In this document: positions 9,913-18,333 of the stretch, piece by piece
How the letters are laid out: each line of letters opens with the position of its first letter
Position numbering within the stretch: the first letter of the stretch is position 1
Virus record (IMG/VR): IMGVR_UViG_3300034175_000127
Span: 1-58,695 of that record
From: a virus
Length of the DNA stretch: 58,695 nt
Direction: 5' to 3' (one strand)
The notes under the pieces: model-generated
The model's input: the letters and a program-made list of their open reading frames with translations, nothing else
Databases searched by the model: none
What the model was told of the DNA's origin: nothing
Translations under genes and position numbers: made by a program

Positions 9913-11226
9913 ATGGCACTCGGCGGCCTATGTCAATTTGAAGTCAAACCAACTGGGAACGACTTAAACGCGGGTGGCTTTAATGCTGCTGGCACCTCAC
10001 CGGGCACGGATAGAAGCCAACAGGACGCGCCACACGTCATCATCGACGGCGCGACCATAACGGCAACTGTTCATACCACGACCACTCAAATCATTCTCGC
10101 GGGATACACCGTCACATCTGCCGACAATCGCAATTTAGTGAGAATTTCAGGCGGCACAGCAACGGCGGGCCTGTATGAAATCGTAGCCTTTGACACAGTA
10201 AATAACCGCTGGACTCTGGATAGAGCAGTAGGGACAGCAGCCGCAACCGCGACGGGCCGCATGGGTGGCGCTCTGGCGTCTCTTGGAATGGCCGCAGGTT
10301 CGATGGGCGCTCAGGGCCATAAGTCATGGGTGAAGTCTTCCACCTATGTCACCACTGTTAACACTGCTAACGTCTCTGGTGGAATTGTGAGCTTGTCAGC
10401 GGGCGGCTCCATAGAGGCATACGACACGGTTCGCGGAGATAAGGCGGCAAAAACCATCGTTCGCCCTCATGCCAACAGCATGACCATGTTTTCGTGGGGT
10501 GGCACAGGTGTCTCCATCTTGGCAAATATAAGAGTTGAAGCAGATGGATTCACTGGTATCACAGCGTTTTCGAGCGGCAGTAGCGGGCGCGGCTCCATTA
10601 TTGACTGCGAAGCGATTAACTGCGCGACTGGTTTTACTGCGGTCTCCGCGACTCGCAGTTATGCCCAAGGTTGCACAACAGGATTCACAGGTGGCTCAAT
10701 GGCGTTCTGTGTTGCAAAAGCCTGTGCGACTGGTTTTGCAAGCGGTTCGAGTCTTGGCTGCATTGCAGTGGGGTGCACATCTACTGGATTCGCCACAAGT
10801 AACGGTGCCCAAGGTATTATTTTTCATTGTGTTGCTCATGCGTGTGCAACTGGATATTCCGTCAACACAATTATTGCTCGTTTCATCAATTGTATCGCAT
10901 CGAGTAACACAGTTAAGGGATTTGCCAGTTCAGTTGGCACATCCCTAAAACTCGCGTCGCACAACAATACAAACGACCTAACGCCTGATTATGTATTAGT
11001 CGCAGACCCATTCGTGAACAGTTCGGCGACTATAAACAATGTGGCCGATGCGTTCGCGGCTTTCACCCTGAACGATGTCGCAAACGGGGGCGCTTTATTA
11101 AAGGGTGTTGGTTTGATGGGCTATTCAGACATTGGCGCTTTTCAACATCAAGATACTGGTGGTAGTGGCACAGGCGGAGCGGCCAGTTTTATTGGAAGTT
11201 CCTTTATTGCAGGTGGATTATTATGA
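9913..11226 (+). CDS. Right-handed beta-helix tail spike or fibre-like protein
   Basis: 437 residues. The opening CQFEVKPTGNDLNAGGF is a start often seen in phage appendage proteins. From about residue 195 to 330 the chain is built of short turns with recurring patterns (CEAINCATGF, CTTGFTGG, CVAKACATGF, CIAVGCTSTGF, CVAHACATGY), the signature of a parallel beta-helix with stacked Cys/Ala and Gly turns. The C-terminus is Gly-rich. Likely a surface appendage that binds host polysaccharide; no catalytic residues were identified. It overlaps the next gene by four bases. Confidence 0.7.
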   Translation: MALGGLCQFEVKPTGNDLNAGGFNAAGTSPGTDRSQQDAPHVIIDGATITATVHTTTTQIILAGYTVTSADNRNLVRISGGTATAGLYEIVAFDTVNNRWTLDRAVGTAAATATGRMGGALASLGMAAGSMGAQGHKSWVKSSTYVTTVNTANVSGGIVSLSAGGSIEAYDTVRGDKAAKTIVRPHANSMTMFSWGGTGVSILANIRVEADGFTGITAFSSGSSGRGSIIDCEAINCATGFTAVSATRSYAQGCTTGFTGGSMAFCVAKACATGFASGSSLGCIAVGCTSTGFATSNGAQGIIFHCVAHACATGYSVNTIIARFINCIASSNTVKGFASSVGTSLKLASHNNTNDLTPDYVLVADPFVNSSATINNVADAFAAFTLNDVANGGALLKGVGLMGYSDIGAFQHQDTGGSGTGGAASFIGSSFIAGGLL

Positions 11227-12287
11227 GTTACAAACCAGGCGATGTTGTTTACCTCTCGCTCCCAACGCAAAACAGCACCGGTGCAGCAACCAACGCTGAC
11301 TCTACACCTGCCGTGATTGTCAGGCGTAACGGCGTCACCGATGCAACCGTGACGCCGACCGTCTCCAATGCAGCAACGGGCCTTTATAACGTCTCGTTCA
11401 CAATCCCTGTGGGCTACGCGGCGGGCGACACGGTAGCAGCTCTCGCACAGGTTACAATGGGCGGCGTCACCGGGCCTTACACCGCGATTTGGCGCCAGCA
11501 ACTCGACACGGCGCGCGTTTCCGAGGTCCATTCACGACTCGGCGTGGCGGGTGCTGGGTTAACCGCTCTCGGCGACACCCGTATCGCAAACCTCGACACG
11601 ACAGTTTCGAGCCGTTCCACCTTTGCGGGCGGCGCGGTGGCGAGCGTGACGGCACCGGTTACTCTCCCGGCCACAGCCGCACTTGAGGCTACCGTGCAGA
11701 GTGTTAAAGCGAAAACGGATTTGCTTCCGTCTGACCCTGCCGACGCCTCAGATATTGCGGGCGCTTTTAGCACCGTGAATACGACGCTGGCAGCCATCGC
11801 AGCCTACATTGATACCGAGGTCGCGGCCATCAAAGCGAAAACCGATGCGTTGCCTTCAGATCCCGCCGATGCGTCTGAGATTGCTGCGTCATTTACTGCA
11901 ATCGCGGCATCTCTTGCAACCTTGAGCGGGTATGTTGACACAGAAGTTGCGGCTATCAAAGCGAAAACCGACAATCTGCCCGCTTCTCCTGCTGCGGTCG
12001 GTTCTGCTATGACGCTAGAAACAGCCGAGCGAACAGCTATCCGCACCGAAATCGACGCCAATAGCACACAGTTCAAGCGGCTTCTGGGACTTAATCAGGA
12101 AAACGCAGTGTTCGATGATACGACTTACGCCGATGGGAAGCTCACTGCTGCGACCGTGTATGTTTACGATTCGAAAGCGAACGCTGTGACTCACAACAAA
12201 GTGACTGGGCTCTTGTTCAAATACTCGATTGCCCAGACATTTGTGAGCGGCAATCGCACTGTCGGCAAAGTTTTGCGCGAAACCTAA
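11223..12287 (+). CDS. Fibre or baseplate-like protein with tandem KAKTD repeats
   Basis: 354 residues. The N-terminal 95 residues look like an immunoglobulin-like beta-sandwich (VYLSLPTQNSTG, TGLYNVSFTIPVGYAAGD) of the kind seen in upper baseplate proteins of siphoviruses. The middle has three repeats of about 41 residues centred on SVKAKTDLLPSDPADAS, AIKAKTDALPSDPADAS and AIKAKTDNLPASPAAV, predicted alpha-helical. The C-terminus (TVYVYDSKANAV) is beta-rich. It is the last gene of the + strand block and is followed by a strong terminator. Probably a trimeric appendage stem. Confidence 0.7.
   Translation: MSYKPGDVVYLSLPTQNSTGAATNADSTPAVIVRRNGVTDATVTPTVSNAATGLYNVSFTIPVGYAAGDTVAALAQVTMGGVTGPYTAIWRQQLDTARVSEVHSRLGVAGAGLTALGDTRIANLDTTVSSRSTFAGGAVASVTAPVTLPATAALEATVQSVKAKTDLLPSDPADASDIAGAFSTVNTTLAAIAAYIDTEVAAIKAKTDALPSDPADASEIAASFTAIAASLATLSGYVDTEVAAIKAKTDNLPASPAAVGSAMTLETAERTAIRTEIDANSTQFKRLLGLNQENAVFDDTTYADGKLTAATVYVYDSKANAVTHNKVTGLLFKYSIAQTFVSGNRTVGKVLRET
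11698..12000 (+). repeat. Tandem coding repeat (KAKTD units)
   Basis: Three direct repeats in the fibre-like gene, spaced about 123-126 bases apart. The second and third share an exact 17-base run (ATCAAAGCGAAAACCGA). The repeat encodes a helical unit and could expand or contract by slippage, changing the length of the appendage. Confidence 0.75.
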
Positions 12288-12304
12288 TAACAAATGAGAA
12301 ACCA

Positions 12305-12334
12305 AAAGGGCCGCTGCAATTGCAGCGGCCCTTT
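12305..12334. terminator. Bidirectional rho-independent terminator
   Basis: Perfect 30-base palindrome with 15-base arms and GC-rich stems (arm GGGCCGCTGCAA), flanked by A-runs on the left and T-runs on the right. It sits between the convergent + tail operon (ending 12287) and the - operon (ending 12350), so it can stop transcription from both sides. Confidence 0.9.
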
Positions 12335-12349
12335 CTTGTTCTGGGGTTA

Positions 12350-13369
12350 TTATTTAGCGTGATCGAGCAAGCGAGCGATGCGCGCCGCCAATTCGATAGG
12401 AGGCATAGGCTTCTCCCAAATGTCGGCAATTTGATGGGAGTGGCAATCTTCCGCGCTAACACGGCGTTTATTGCCCGTGAAAAAAGCGATAAGCGTTGGA
12501 TTGGCCAGTGTTTCCCTTACGCGAATTTCGTGAGCTACCTCACATCCATCCATGCCTGGCATCTCGTAATCGAGAATGACGACATCGAAGGCGTGGCCGG
12601 CTGTCTGAGCGTCAACGAATTGCTGTATCGCGTCGCGTCCGCTTGATGCCATCCTGATTTCAAAATAGGGGCTGAGTCCCATTTCAAACAGCGTGCGAGT
12701 GTCGGCTGCATCCTCCACCATCAAGACGCGAATGCGAGTAGGTATCACGTTTGGAACATCGTGAATCTTGGGCGGAATAGGGCAGAGCGTGCCGAACCAT
12801 CCCAAGATGTCGCCTTTAGGACTGCACATCACTTCGCCTTTGCCAATGACAGGCACAATTTGACCGTCTGGCCGCTGGATTCGATACGGAATGACACAAT
12901 CGCGTCCATCGGTGACAACCGAGGCCCATTTAGAAGTCACGTCGGCCACATCAGGCGGATAAACCGTGTTTTTCCAGTTGGAGCCCATCAAGTCCTCAAT
13001 GGAGTGTCCGACCAGCTCAGCAAAACGCCGGTTAACCTTGATGATTTCACCGTTAGCATTGGTTTCCCACTGTGCAATTTCTTCCAGATTGAACTTCGCT
13101 TGCTCCCGCGCTTCGCTTTTTGTGACAAGGATTTCCACGCGTTTAACCGAATCGTTGAGACTCGATCCACCATTAGGCCGGACTTCCTTATGGATTTCCT
13201 GCACCAGCTTTTGCGTTTGACCAAAGGATTTGAGGAATGTCACAATGCCCTTGCCGACGTTGAAACACCCCAGAAAAACGGTTTTGGTTTGCTTCCAAAA
13301 CACGAGCAAAATGGTGAGGAACGCACTCAACACCATAATCTGCTGTTTAAATTGATCAAAGAATTCCAT
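12350..13369 (-). CDS. Membrane-anchored PAS-receiver protein
   Basis: 339 residues. Residues 10-28 are a transmembrane helix. Residues 50-100 are a coiled linker containing EVRPNGGSSLNDSVKR, a stretch that I recall from phage PAS proteins. Residues 100-200 form a PAS fold. Residues 213-335 are a response-regulator receiver with all key residues: E219/D220, the phospho-acceptor D267 in VVILDYEMPGMDG, T298 and K320. There is no kinase or output domain. It is the last gene of the long - operon, after the holin and endolysin-like genes, with its ATG overlapping the upstream stop. Phage PAS proteins of this kind are known to me; the fused receiver is unusual. Likely senses a signal at the membrane, possibly to time lysis (inference). 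Confidence 0.85.
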   Translation of the reverse strand: MEFFDQFKQQIMVLSAFLTILLVFWKQTKTVFLGCFNVGKGIVTFLKSFGQTQKLVQEIHKEVRPNGGSSLNDSVKRVEILVTKSEAREQAKFNLEEIAQWETNANGEIIKVNRRFAELVGHSIEDLMGSNWKNTVYPPDVADVTSKWASVVTDGRDCVIPYRIQRPDGQIVPVIGKGEVMCSPKGDILGWFGTLCPIPPKIHDVPNVIPTRIRVLMVEDAADTRTLFEMGLSPYFEIRMASSGRDAIQQFVDAQTAGHAFDVVILDYEMPGMDGCEVAHEIRVRETLANPTLIAFFTGNKRRVSAEDCHSHQIADIWEKPMPPIELAARIARLLDHAK

Positions 13370-13941
13370 TATTTCGCCACCACCGAGCTTGCATCCACCA
13401 GCAAATAGGGCAATTTTGCTATGCCTGCGCGGTTCATTTCGGCGTAAACGAGCGCAATAAATGCGCTGTATTGGTCAGGTGGCAAAGTCTGGCAACCTTC
13501 GGAGTAGGTATTGTTCACGCCGCCACGGTGGATGTTGATAGCTACGCCAGGGCGTGGGTTTGTCTGCTGGTCGCGTGAAACCGGCACTTGCTCGTTAACG
13601 GTCGCTGGCCGGAGTGCAGCATAGGGCACAAACGGCGGTTTGCGCGAGATGCCGTGCTTGCCCTTTTTATACCAATGCACGCCCAAACGAAGCGTAGCCA
13701 TGCCATACCGAAATAGTGATGGGTCGGTATTAGCGTTGAATGAAGTGAATGTGTGGGGAGAGACGACAAACATCGCGTCGTCGTAAACGCCACGATCGTT
13801 GCCCGGACTCCCAAAAGTGTGGGAATAATAGCCGCGCACACCCACAAGTGCCACAGGAGCAGTAACGCCGTGTTTTTTGAGCAGTGCGCGCACTTCGGCT
13901 TCTGTAAGTCGGGGGCGCGCTGAGGGAATGATGGGTTTCAT
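13369..13941 (-). CDS. L,D-transpeptidase-like putative endolysin
   Basis: 190 residues, cytosolic, no signal peptide. Residues 135-155 contain INIHRGG and then TYSEGCQTLP. This matches the YkuD catalytic pattern His-x(n)-Ser-x-Gly-Cys, with H138, S147 and C150. Proteins of this type are found in phages and are suspected to act on peptidoglycan cross-links. It directly follows the holin gene (4-base overlap) and precedes the PAS-receiver gene, a lysis cassette position. A true muramidase or amidase was not seen elsewhere apart from the tape-measure insert, so this is the best endolysin candidate. Confidence 0.65.
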   Translation of the reverse strand: MKPIIPSARPRLTEAEVRALLKKHGVTAPVALVGVRGYYSHTFGSPGNDRGVYDDAMFVVSPHTFTSFNANTDPSLFRYGMATLRLGVHWYKKGKHGISRKPPFVPYAALRPATVNEQVPVSRDQQTNPRPGVAINIHRGGVNNTYSEGCQTLPPDQYSAFIALVYAEMNRAGIAKLPYLLVDASSVVAK

Positions 13942-14390
13942 AATTTGGTGTCGATCTCGTAAGAGACGTTGGGGATTCCGTCTTCAGGGTCGTTGGGTAG
14001 GCCTGGTATCGGCGTGCCGTGTAGTGGTCTTCCGTGAACGCGCCGAATCGGTTGCCCGTATTCTTGTGAGGGAAGCGTCTGCGCACGCGGTTCTGGCGGC
14101 GCAGGCAAAATGTCGGTTTGCTCTTCGAGAGCATCAGCGACACCCAAAGGCTTCCAAAAACCTTTGAAGAACACGATGGTAGCTCCCAAAATAGTCAGCG
14201 TGGAACCGGTGAGGTTGGTCGCAGTGAGTTCACCTTTGAGCGAGACCTCGATGAACGCCGCAATTAAACAGACAATCGCAGCAGCGGTCGTTTTAATGGG
14301 TTTAGACCAGTGGGATTGGATGACGATAGACACGATCAGGGGCATGATGAAACTTACAATGCCAGTCCAGAGGTCAATTGATGGGGACAA
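13938..14390 (-). CDS. Putative holin
   Basis: 150 residues using a TTG start at 14390. A good Shine-Dalgarno AAGGAG lies six bases upstream, whereas the longer frame to 14462 also begins with TTG but has no ribosome site. Three hydrophobic helices (about residues 10-28, 35-53 and 63-78) are followed by KGFWKPLGVAD, a motif I associate with holins of many phages, then by a Pro-rich polar tail. It precedes the L,D-transpeptidase-like gene with a four-base overlap. The membrane topology and position support a holin role. Confidence 0.65.
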   Translation of the reverse strand: MSPSIDLWTGIVSFIMPLIVSIVIQSHWSKPIKTTAAAIVCLIAAFIEVSLKGELTATNLTGSTLTILGATIVFFKGFWKPLGVADALEEQTDILPAPPEPRAQTLPSQEYGQPIRRVHGRPLHGTPIPGLPNDPEDGIPNVSYEIDTKL

Positions 14391-14486
14391 AACAAACTCC
14401 TTAGCCGTAAAAATCGCACGCGAAAAAGCGGGCAGCGGCTCAAACAAATTGTAGGGCCGCAAACCCGCTTTGTGAACGATATGGAG

Positions 14487-14513
14487 GACATTGCGAAGCT
14501 GCTTCGCAATGTC
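14487..14513. repeat. Palindromic repeat element, copy 1
   Basis: Perfect inverted repeat: 13-base arms GACATTGCGAAGC and the reverse complement around a single T. It lies between the gene ending at 14516 and the holin start at 14390. Near-identical elements occur at 43115-43141 and 57924-57950, and related in-frame copies at 24547-24577 and 48094-48116. Confidence 0.85.
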
Positions 14514-14515
14514 TC

Positions 14516-15313
14516 TTAAAATGGTGTCGAGCGAATCCTCTGTGCGTAAGTGCCGCCAATAGCTTTCTTTTCGACTTTCGGCACGGAAACCAGCTCTCCT
14601 TTCAATTCGCCAACGCTCACTCCTTGTATTCTTGCGTTGGTCTCCAGCATTGAATCCAGCTTTTGGCGCACGTCGGGCGCGACTTTTGGCGGGGCTGTCT
14701 CGACCTCGATAGCTTCGACCGGCTCACTCTCACCATTTTGCAGGTTTTGAAGCATCGACGCGATTGTTGCGTGGCTTTCAGCTACTTCCGCAACGCGCGC
14801 GCTGTTATCGCGCCATGCTGTTTCTAATGACGATGCACCTTCATAAATGCGGATAATGTTGGGCTGGCCTTCGCAAGACGTCTCACCTCCCTTTTTGCGT
14901 TTGGCTACTATGTCCCGATGATATTCCTCGATAGAAATACCCAGTTCGTCTGCGCGGCGTTGCTGGCCACGACGAATCTTCTCGCCACGGGAAAGAACCG
15001 GCTCGGGCGGCTTCGGCTCATTTGATTCCAATACGCTGCTACCAACCGCCACAACATTGTTAAAACCGCGTTCAACTGGTTCAGATACTATCGCTGCTCG
15101 CGTATAGAAAGGCTTCGCCAACTGCAAAAAGACGGTTGAGATTTCAACCGTCTCGCCCTGGCCAAGCAGCACCGTTGCGCGCGGAAAGTTCTCGTTTGGA
15201 CGGGTAGGGTGTATTTGCGAAATGAAAACTTCGCGCCCGTCCAAGTCTCCTAGTCCGGGCTGGCAGCTGATGATCTGCACTTTGTCGTGAATTTGGAAAA
15301 TTGTGGGATTCAT
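14516..15313 (-). CDS. Hypothetical protein carrying a tape-measure-like segment
   Basis: 265 residues, unrecognised overall. The first 80 residues look like a compact beta domain (VQIISCQPGLGDLDG). The middle is charged, with RGEKIRRGQQRRADELGIS. At nt 14735-14824 it encodes ETAWRDNSARVAEVAE and ends LQNLQN, which aligns without gaps to ETAWRENSAMVTEAGK...LQILQN of the tape measure at nt 537-626 (18 of 30 residues, first 17 bases identical). The C-terminus is helical. It sits upstream of the holin. The function is unknown. Confidence 0.75.
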   Translation of the reverse strand: MNPTIFQIHDKVQIISCQPGLGDLDGREVFISQIHPTRPNENFPRATVLLGQGETVEISTVFLQLAKPFYTRAAIVSEPVERGFNNVVAVGSSVLESNEPKPPEPVLSRGEKIRRGQQRRADELGISIEEYHRDIVAKRKKGGETSCEGQPNIIRIYEGASSLETAWRDNSARVAEVAESHATIASMLQNLQNGESEPVEAIEVETAPPKVAPDVRQKLDSMLETNARIQGVSVGELKGELVSVPKVEKKAIGGTYAQRIRSTPF

Positions 15314-15567
15314 GGTTTAGTCTCATATTCGCCGAGGCGCAGGCGACCTTTCGTGCCGTCCGCGTCGATTTCAAACAACTCAATTGACCCCTTCAGTTCG
15401 CATTTGTAATATCGGGAAGCGTTCGTTGACAAGATATAAGTCTTCGCACACATCTCGTTAAAAGCAGCGAGGGCTTCGGCTAAGGTGGTGCCATCGGGAG
15501 ATGTGGTGTTTGTTTCTTCTACCTCTCCATTTGGAAGCATGGTTTTCTGCACGAGTTCGTATTTCAT
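15310..15567 (-). CDS. Hypothetical small protein
   Basis: 85 residues. The ATG at 15567 is preceded by AGGGGAAG and overlaps the upstream stop (ATGA); a longer frame would run through the neighbouring gene. The sequence MKYELVQKTMLPNGEVEET looks like a small beta/alpha domain. No family was recognised. Confidence 0.7.
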   Translation of the reverse strand: MKYELVQKTMLPNGEVEETNTTSPDGTTLAEALAAFNEMCAKTYILSTNASRYYKCELKGSIELFEIDADGTKGRLRLGEYETKP

Positions 15568-15815
15568 CGCTTCCCCTTTTTCTTGTTGCGGCGATGCTTG
15601 GCCGCGCGTTTTTGAGCGCGATTGGATGGAGGAATAATTACGACCGGAATGGTTTCCAAGCGAACCTTGATGCGTTTCCATTCAGATTTAGTCATGCGCG
15701 CGCCCTGCGTCTCATCCAGGCCAAGAATTTGACGAGCGCGTTGCTCCTCAATGCCCAAATCGGCGGCGACTTTCATCATGGCGTGGTTGATTGGGTTTGT
15801 GTTTTCGGTTCTCAA
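15564..15815 (-). CDS. Hypothetical basic protein
   Basis: About 83 residues from a TTG at 15815 that overlaps the upstream stop as TTGA and has GGAG a few bases upstream. An ATG at 15845 would overlap the upstream gene by 34 bases. The middle (VAADLGIEEQRARQILGLDE) looks like a helix-turn-helix, and the C-terminus is very basic (RAQKRAAKHRRNKKKGKR). Probably binds nucleic acid. The start is uncertain. Confidence 0.6.
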   Translation of the reverse strand: MRTENTNPINHAMMKVAADLGIEEQRARQILGLDETQGARMTKSEWKRIKVRLETIPVVIIPPSNRAQKRAAKHRRNKKKGKR

Positions 15816-16000
15816 ATTGTCTCCAACCCAAAAGGGTGATCCCATTCCTCTTCACTGCCAACAGGTGCGGGCGGTGCGGAAAAGTCCGGTTCATTGTCTT
15901 CCGGCTCTTCCCACTCCGGTTCAACTATTTCCGGTTCATCGTGGCAAAGGTCATTAAAGTCGCGGCGCGCTATGGCGCGGTCATATTCTTCAGCGGTCAT
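15812..16000 (-). CDS. Hypothetical acidic protein
   Basis: 62 residues from the ATG at 16000, which has a near-perfect GGGAGG site and a TAATG overlap with the upstream stop. The composition is strongly acidic (PEIVEPEWEEPEDNEPDF). It lies directly upstream of a very basic protein in the same operon. No family was recognised. Confidence 0.65.
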   Translation of the reverse strand: MTAEEYDRAIARRDFNDLCHDEPEIVEPEWEEPEDNEPDFSAPPAPVGSEEEWDHPFGLETI

Positions 16001-16434
16001 TATTCCTCCCGTAATTTCTGCCACACGGCGCTCCCATCAGGAGTCACGATGCAGCGGGCTTTGTTGACTCGGAACGAATAACGCAGCGTTGCCCATGTGC
16101 CACTACGCTGCACTTCCGTGTCTTGAAACGGCGTGGCGATGATCAAATCGGTTAGGTCAACGATGGCTTGATTTCGTTCGAGCGGCGGCAAAATGTCGTG
16201 CATCATGTCACATTCCAGATCGGCGCGCATTTCATGGCCGATAGGGTAGGCCGGGTGGCCAACGGTCACAATGCCGAGCGCCTGAGCCGTTTCGTGAAAT
16301 GTAGCATCTGCACCAACACAACAGCCGTGATGCACCTGCGCCCGCTCGCGCCAGAAGCCGCGCAAAATGTTCTCGACCGCGACCATTTGCGCTTCTGTCA
16401 TGCCGTCGCGGGTGCCAGTGAATCCAATCTTCAT
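16000..16434 (-). CDS. SLOG/DprA-like Rossmann protein
   Basis: 144 residues from the ATG at 16434 (MKIGFTGTRDGMTEAQ). The glycine-rich N-terminus, then VHHGCCVGADATFHETA and GHPAYP, follow the SLOG superfamily pattern (beta strand, GxR, later H-G-x-x-x-G-A-D). Members bind nucleotides or nucleic-acid-derived ligands, and phage versions are common but of unknown role. The start is chosen because the longer frame runs into the upstream gene. It overlaps that gene by four bases. Confidence 0.7.
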   Translation of the reverse strand: MKIGFTGTRDGMTEAQMVAVENILRGFWRERAQVHHGCCVGADATFHETAQALGIVTVGHPAYPIGHEMRADLECDMMHDILPPLERNQAIVDLTDLIIATPFQDTEVQRSGTWATLRYSFRVNKARCIVTPDGSAVWQKLREE

Positions 16435-17126
16435 GGCGTAAGCCTCTTGAACACAACAACCCAAACCCACGGGTTCGCCTTCCAAGAGCCGGCGCCGTTG
16501 ATTCTTTCCCATAGCTTTTGAAACTCCTCACGTGCTGTGATGTCACGATCTGGAACCGGAGGCAAGCAAGAATAATCAATTTTCTCCCAAGCCTCACAGC
16601 CTTCGGCCACTGCATCCTCTTCACTAATATCGTTCAAACGTTCAACACGAATATCCAAAATATCGAGGGTAATACGCGAAGCCCAACGCGGCATAAAAAT
16701 AGACGGACGCCAGGCAGGTTTCCCTACTTCTGGTGATGCACATTGACACTCGGGGATTTGGTCACAACATTCACCATCGACGCGATAGTAAATTCCATCC
16801 TCAATTGGTGGCAAATCAGCGAGCGGTTTGCCGATGTAATCCACATGATCGATGTAAAACGTTTCTCTCACCCAGAGATGGAAGCCAGGAGCACCGTAAG
16901 GGCATTTGATTCCGATTGGGTCGCCATTCCGATCAAGGAAGACAAAACGCGGCCTTCCATCCGAATAGCCATCTTGAATACGGTCAAATTTCCATTCGTC
17001 GGGGCTTTCGTTAATTATTTTCAAACCGCGCGTGCGGCGGGTATTGGTTTTCGGCTGAATGTTGCGGAGTGTTTCATCAACCATCTCAGCTTTCATTAGT
17101 AATGGAAGTTCAGGTATTTGCAGCAT
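16431..17126 (-). CDS. Phage ASCH-like protein
   Basis: 231 residues from the ATG at 17126, preceded by AAGGA. The N-terminus LPLLMKAEMVDETLRNIQPK leads to KTNTRRTRG, a variant of the KTQTRR motif. Later FHLWVRETF, AWRPSIFMPRWASRITL and NPWVWVVVFKR match a very common phage protein family with an ASCH/PUA-like fold. Its biochemical role is not established; an RNA or modified-base interaction is assumed for the fold. Confidence 0.75.
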   Translation of the reverse strand: MLQIPELPLLMKAEMVDETLRNIQPKTNTRRTRGLKIINESPDEWKFDRIQDGYSDGRPRFVFLDRNGDPIGIKCPYGAPGFHLWVRETFYIDHVDYIGKPLADLPPIEDGIYYRVDGECCDQIPECQCASPEVGKPAWRPSIFMPRWASRITLDILDIRVERLNDISEEDAVAEGCEAWEKIDYSCLPPVPDRDITAREEFQKLWERINGAGSWKANPWVWVVVFKRLTP

Positions 17127-17523
17127 TTTGTTCCTTGAGCGCCCGGTAAAGCGCCTCAATTTCGTCTTCTGGCTCAATCTTTTGAACCGGAAACAGCAAG
17201 TCGTTAAGCGCGGCGTTAGATCCAGCGCAAAGCATCGGTGGTTCCATACCGCGGGGCGATTCCCAAACTCCATGCTGAGTTCCTGGAACCGAGACAACCA
17301 CGCTTTTAAAATCACGGATTTTCCAGAGATATGCAAATCTATGTGGTGTCTTGTAAGGTTTGGTCTCAACAAGCTCGCAAATAAGCCATGTGTAACCCTG
17401 CGAAACAAACGCAATAGGGCCGCGATAGCTTGTATCCCAAAGTCGGATAACGAAGCCCAACTGTTGAATTATTGGGAGCGATTCGGTTGGGAAATCAAGG
17501 GGGATGACGCGAAAGCTTTTCAC
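17110..17523 (-). CDS. Hypothetical protein
   Basis: 137 residues; overlaps the next gene by 17 bases and the upstream one by four. Segments such as GYTWLICELVETKPY and FAYLWKIRDFK suggest a beta-barrel, perhaps a second ASCH/PUA-like protein, but this is a weak guess. No catalytic motif was seen. Confidence 0.6.
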   Translation of the reverse strand: MKSFRVIPLDFPTESLPIIQQLGFVIRLWDTSYRGPIAFVSQGYTWLICELVETKPYKTPHRFAYLWKIRDFKSVVVSVPGTQHGVWESPRGMEPPMLCAGSNAALNDLLFPVQKIEPEDEIEALYRALKEQNAANT

Positions 17524-17735
17524 GATTTCACATCCTCAAGAGTTGGAAACTCGAACGACTTCATCTCGGCAAATTCTTCATCAGGAACATTTTCCAGAAC
17601 CAGATCAGCGCTCGATCCAACTTTCGCCTTTTGTGCCCAGACACGAATAAGGGCAAATAAATCGTTAAGGTCTTCATCGTTGTTGGTTGGAGCTTTGAAA
17701 CTTTCGCCTCCACTCACAAAGCTAAGGACTTTCAT
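17520..17735 (-). CDS. Hypothetical small acidic protein
   Basis: 71 residues, with start and stop in four-base overlaps with both neighbours, so coupled translation is likely. Acidic and helical (DLNDLFALIRVWAQKAK). No family was recognised. Confidence 0.6.
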   Translation of the reverse strand: MKVLSFVSGGESFKAPTNNDEDLNDLFALIRVWAQKAKVGSSADLVLENVPDEEFAEMKSFEFPTLEDVKS

Positions 17736-18133
17736 GAAGTTAGCTCCAGAGCTACATTCTCGCTGATAGCCGCTTCAAATGAGCGTGTAGCTGGCTCCCA
17801 CTCAATTTCGCCGAGTTCACGCTCGAAAGTCAGAATCTTGACCGCTTCAAAGCACACTTGACCCTGCGACTTGGGAAGCGGACGCGAGCGAATCATGTAA
17901 CGAGTCTCCGCTAACTTTTGCAGGTGAAAGATTAGGTCGGCTTCCTCATCACTTGGCTCGTAAAAGTGATTAGTTGGGTTGGCTTGTCCACCTCTACAAA
18001 TGAGTGGCTGGTTATTCACTTTGTCGAGGACTTCGTAAATCACGTTGACCGTTGCAGGCGGCGTTTTCTGGCCAGGGGAAGTGACGCCTGGAAAAATCTT
18101 CGTAGTGTGCTTGTAGCGTAAAGATATTTTCAT
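17732..18133 (-). CDS. Hypothetical protein
   Basis: 133 residues, in ATGA-type overlaps on both sides. A beta-rich N-terminus (MKISLRYKHTTKIFPGV) and a helical middle. No motif was recognised. It belongs to the run of small unknown genes downstream of the exonuclease gene in this operon. Confidence 0.6.
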   Translation of the reverse strand: MKISLRYKHTTKIFPGVTSPGQKTPPATVNVIYEVLDKVNNQPLICRGGQANPTNHFYEPSDEEADLIFHLQKLAETRYMIRSRPLPKSQGQVCFEAVKILTFERELGEIEWEPATRSFEAAISENVALELTS

Positions 18134-18333
18134 CCTCTGATGTCCTTCTCGATCAAATCATTGAGTTTCAAAGCAAAGTTCGCCACGCTTTGAAGCAATA
18201 AATTACGATATTTATTAGGTGCAGCAGAGCAGGCAGCAACACAAAGAATCGCCGCTGCGAAAAGTGGGTCTGTGGTTTGACAACGAGCTGCTAAATCACT
18301 CAGTTCGTTTTCAATTTCTTGGGTTTGATTCAT
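18130..18333 (-). CDS. Hypothetical small helical protein
   Basis: 67 residues, overlapping both neighbours by four bases. Predicted mostly alpha-helical (QEIENELSDLAARCQ, LLQSVANFALKLNDLIEK). No known family. Confidence 0.6.
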   Translation of the reverse strand: MNQTQEIENELSDLAARCQTTDPLFAAAILCVAACSAAPNKYRNLLLQSVANFALKLNDLIEKDIRG

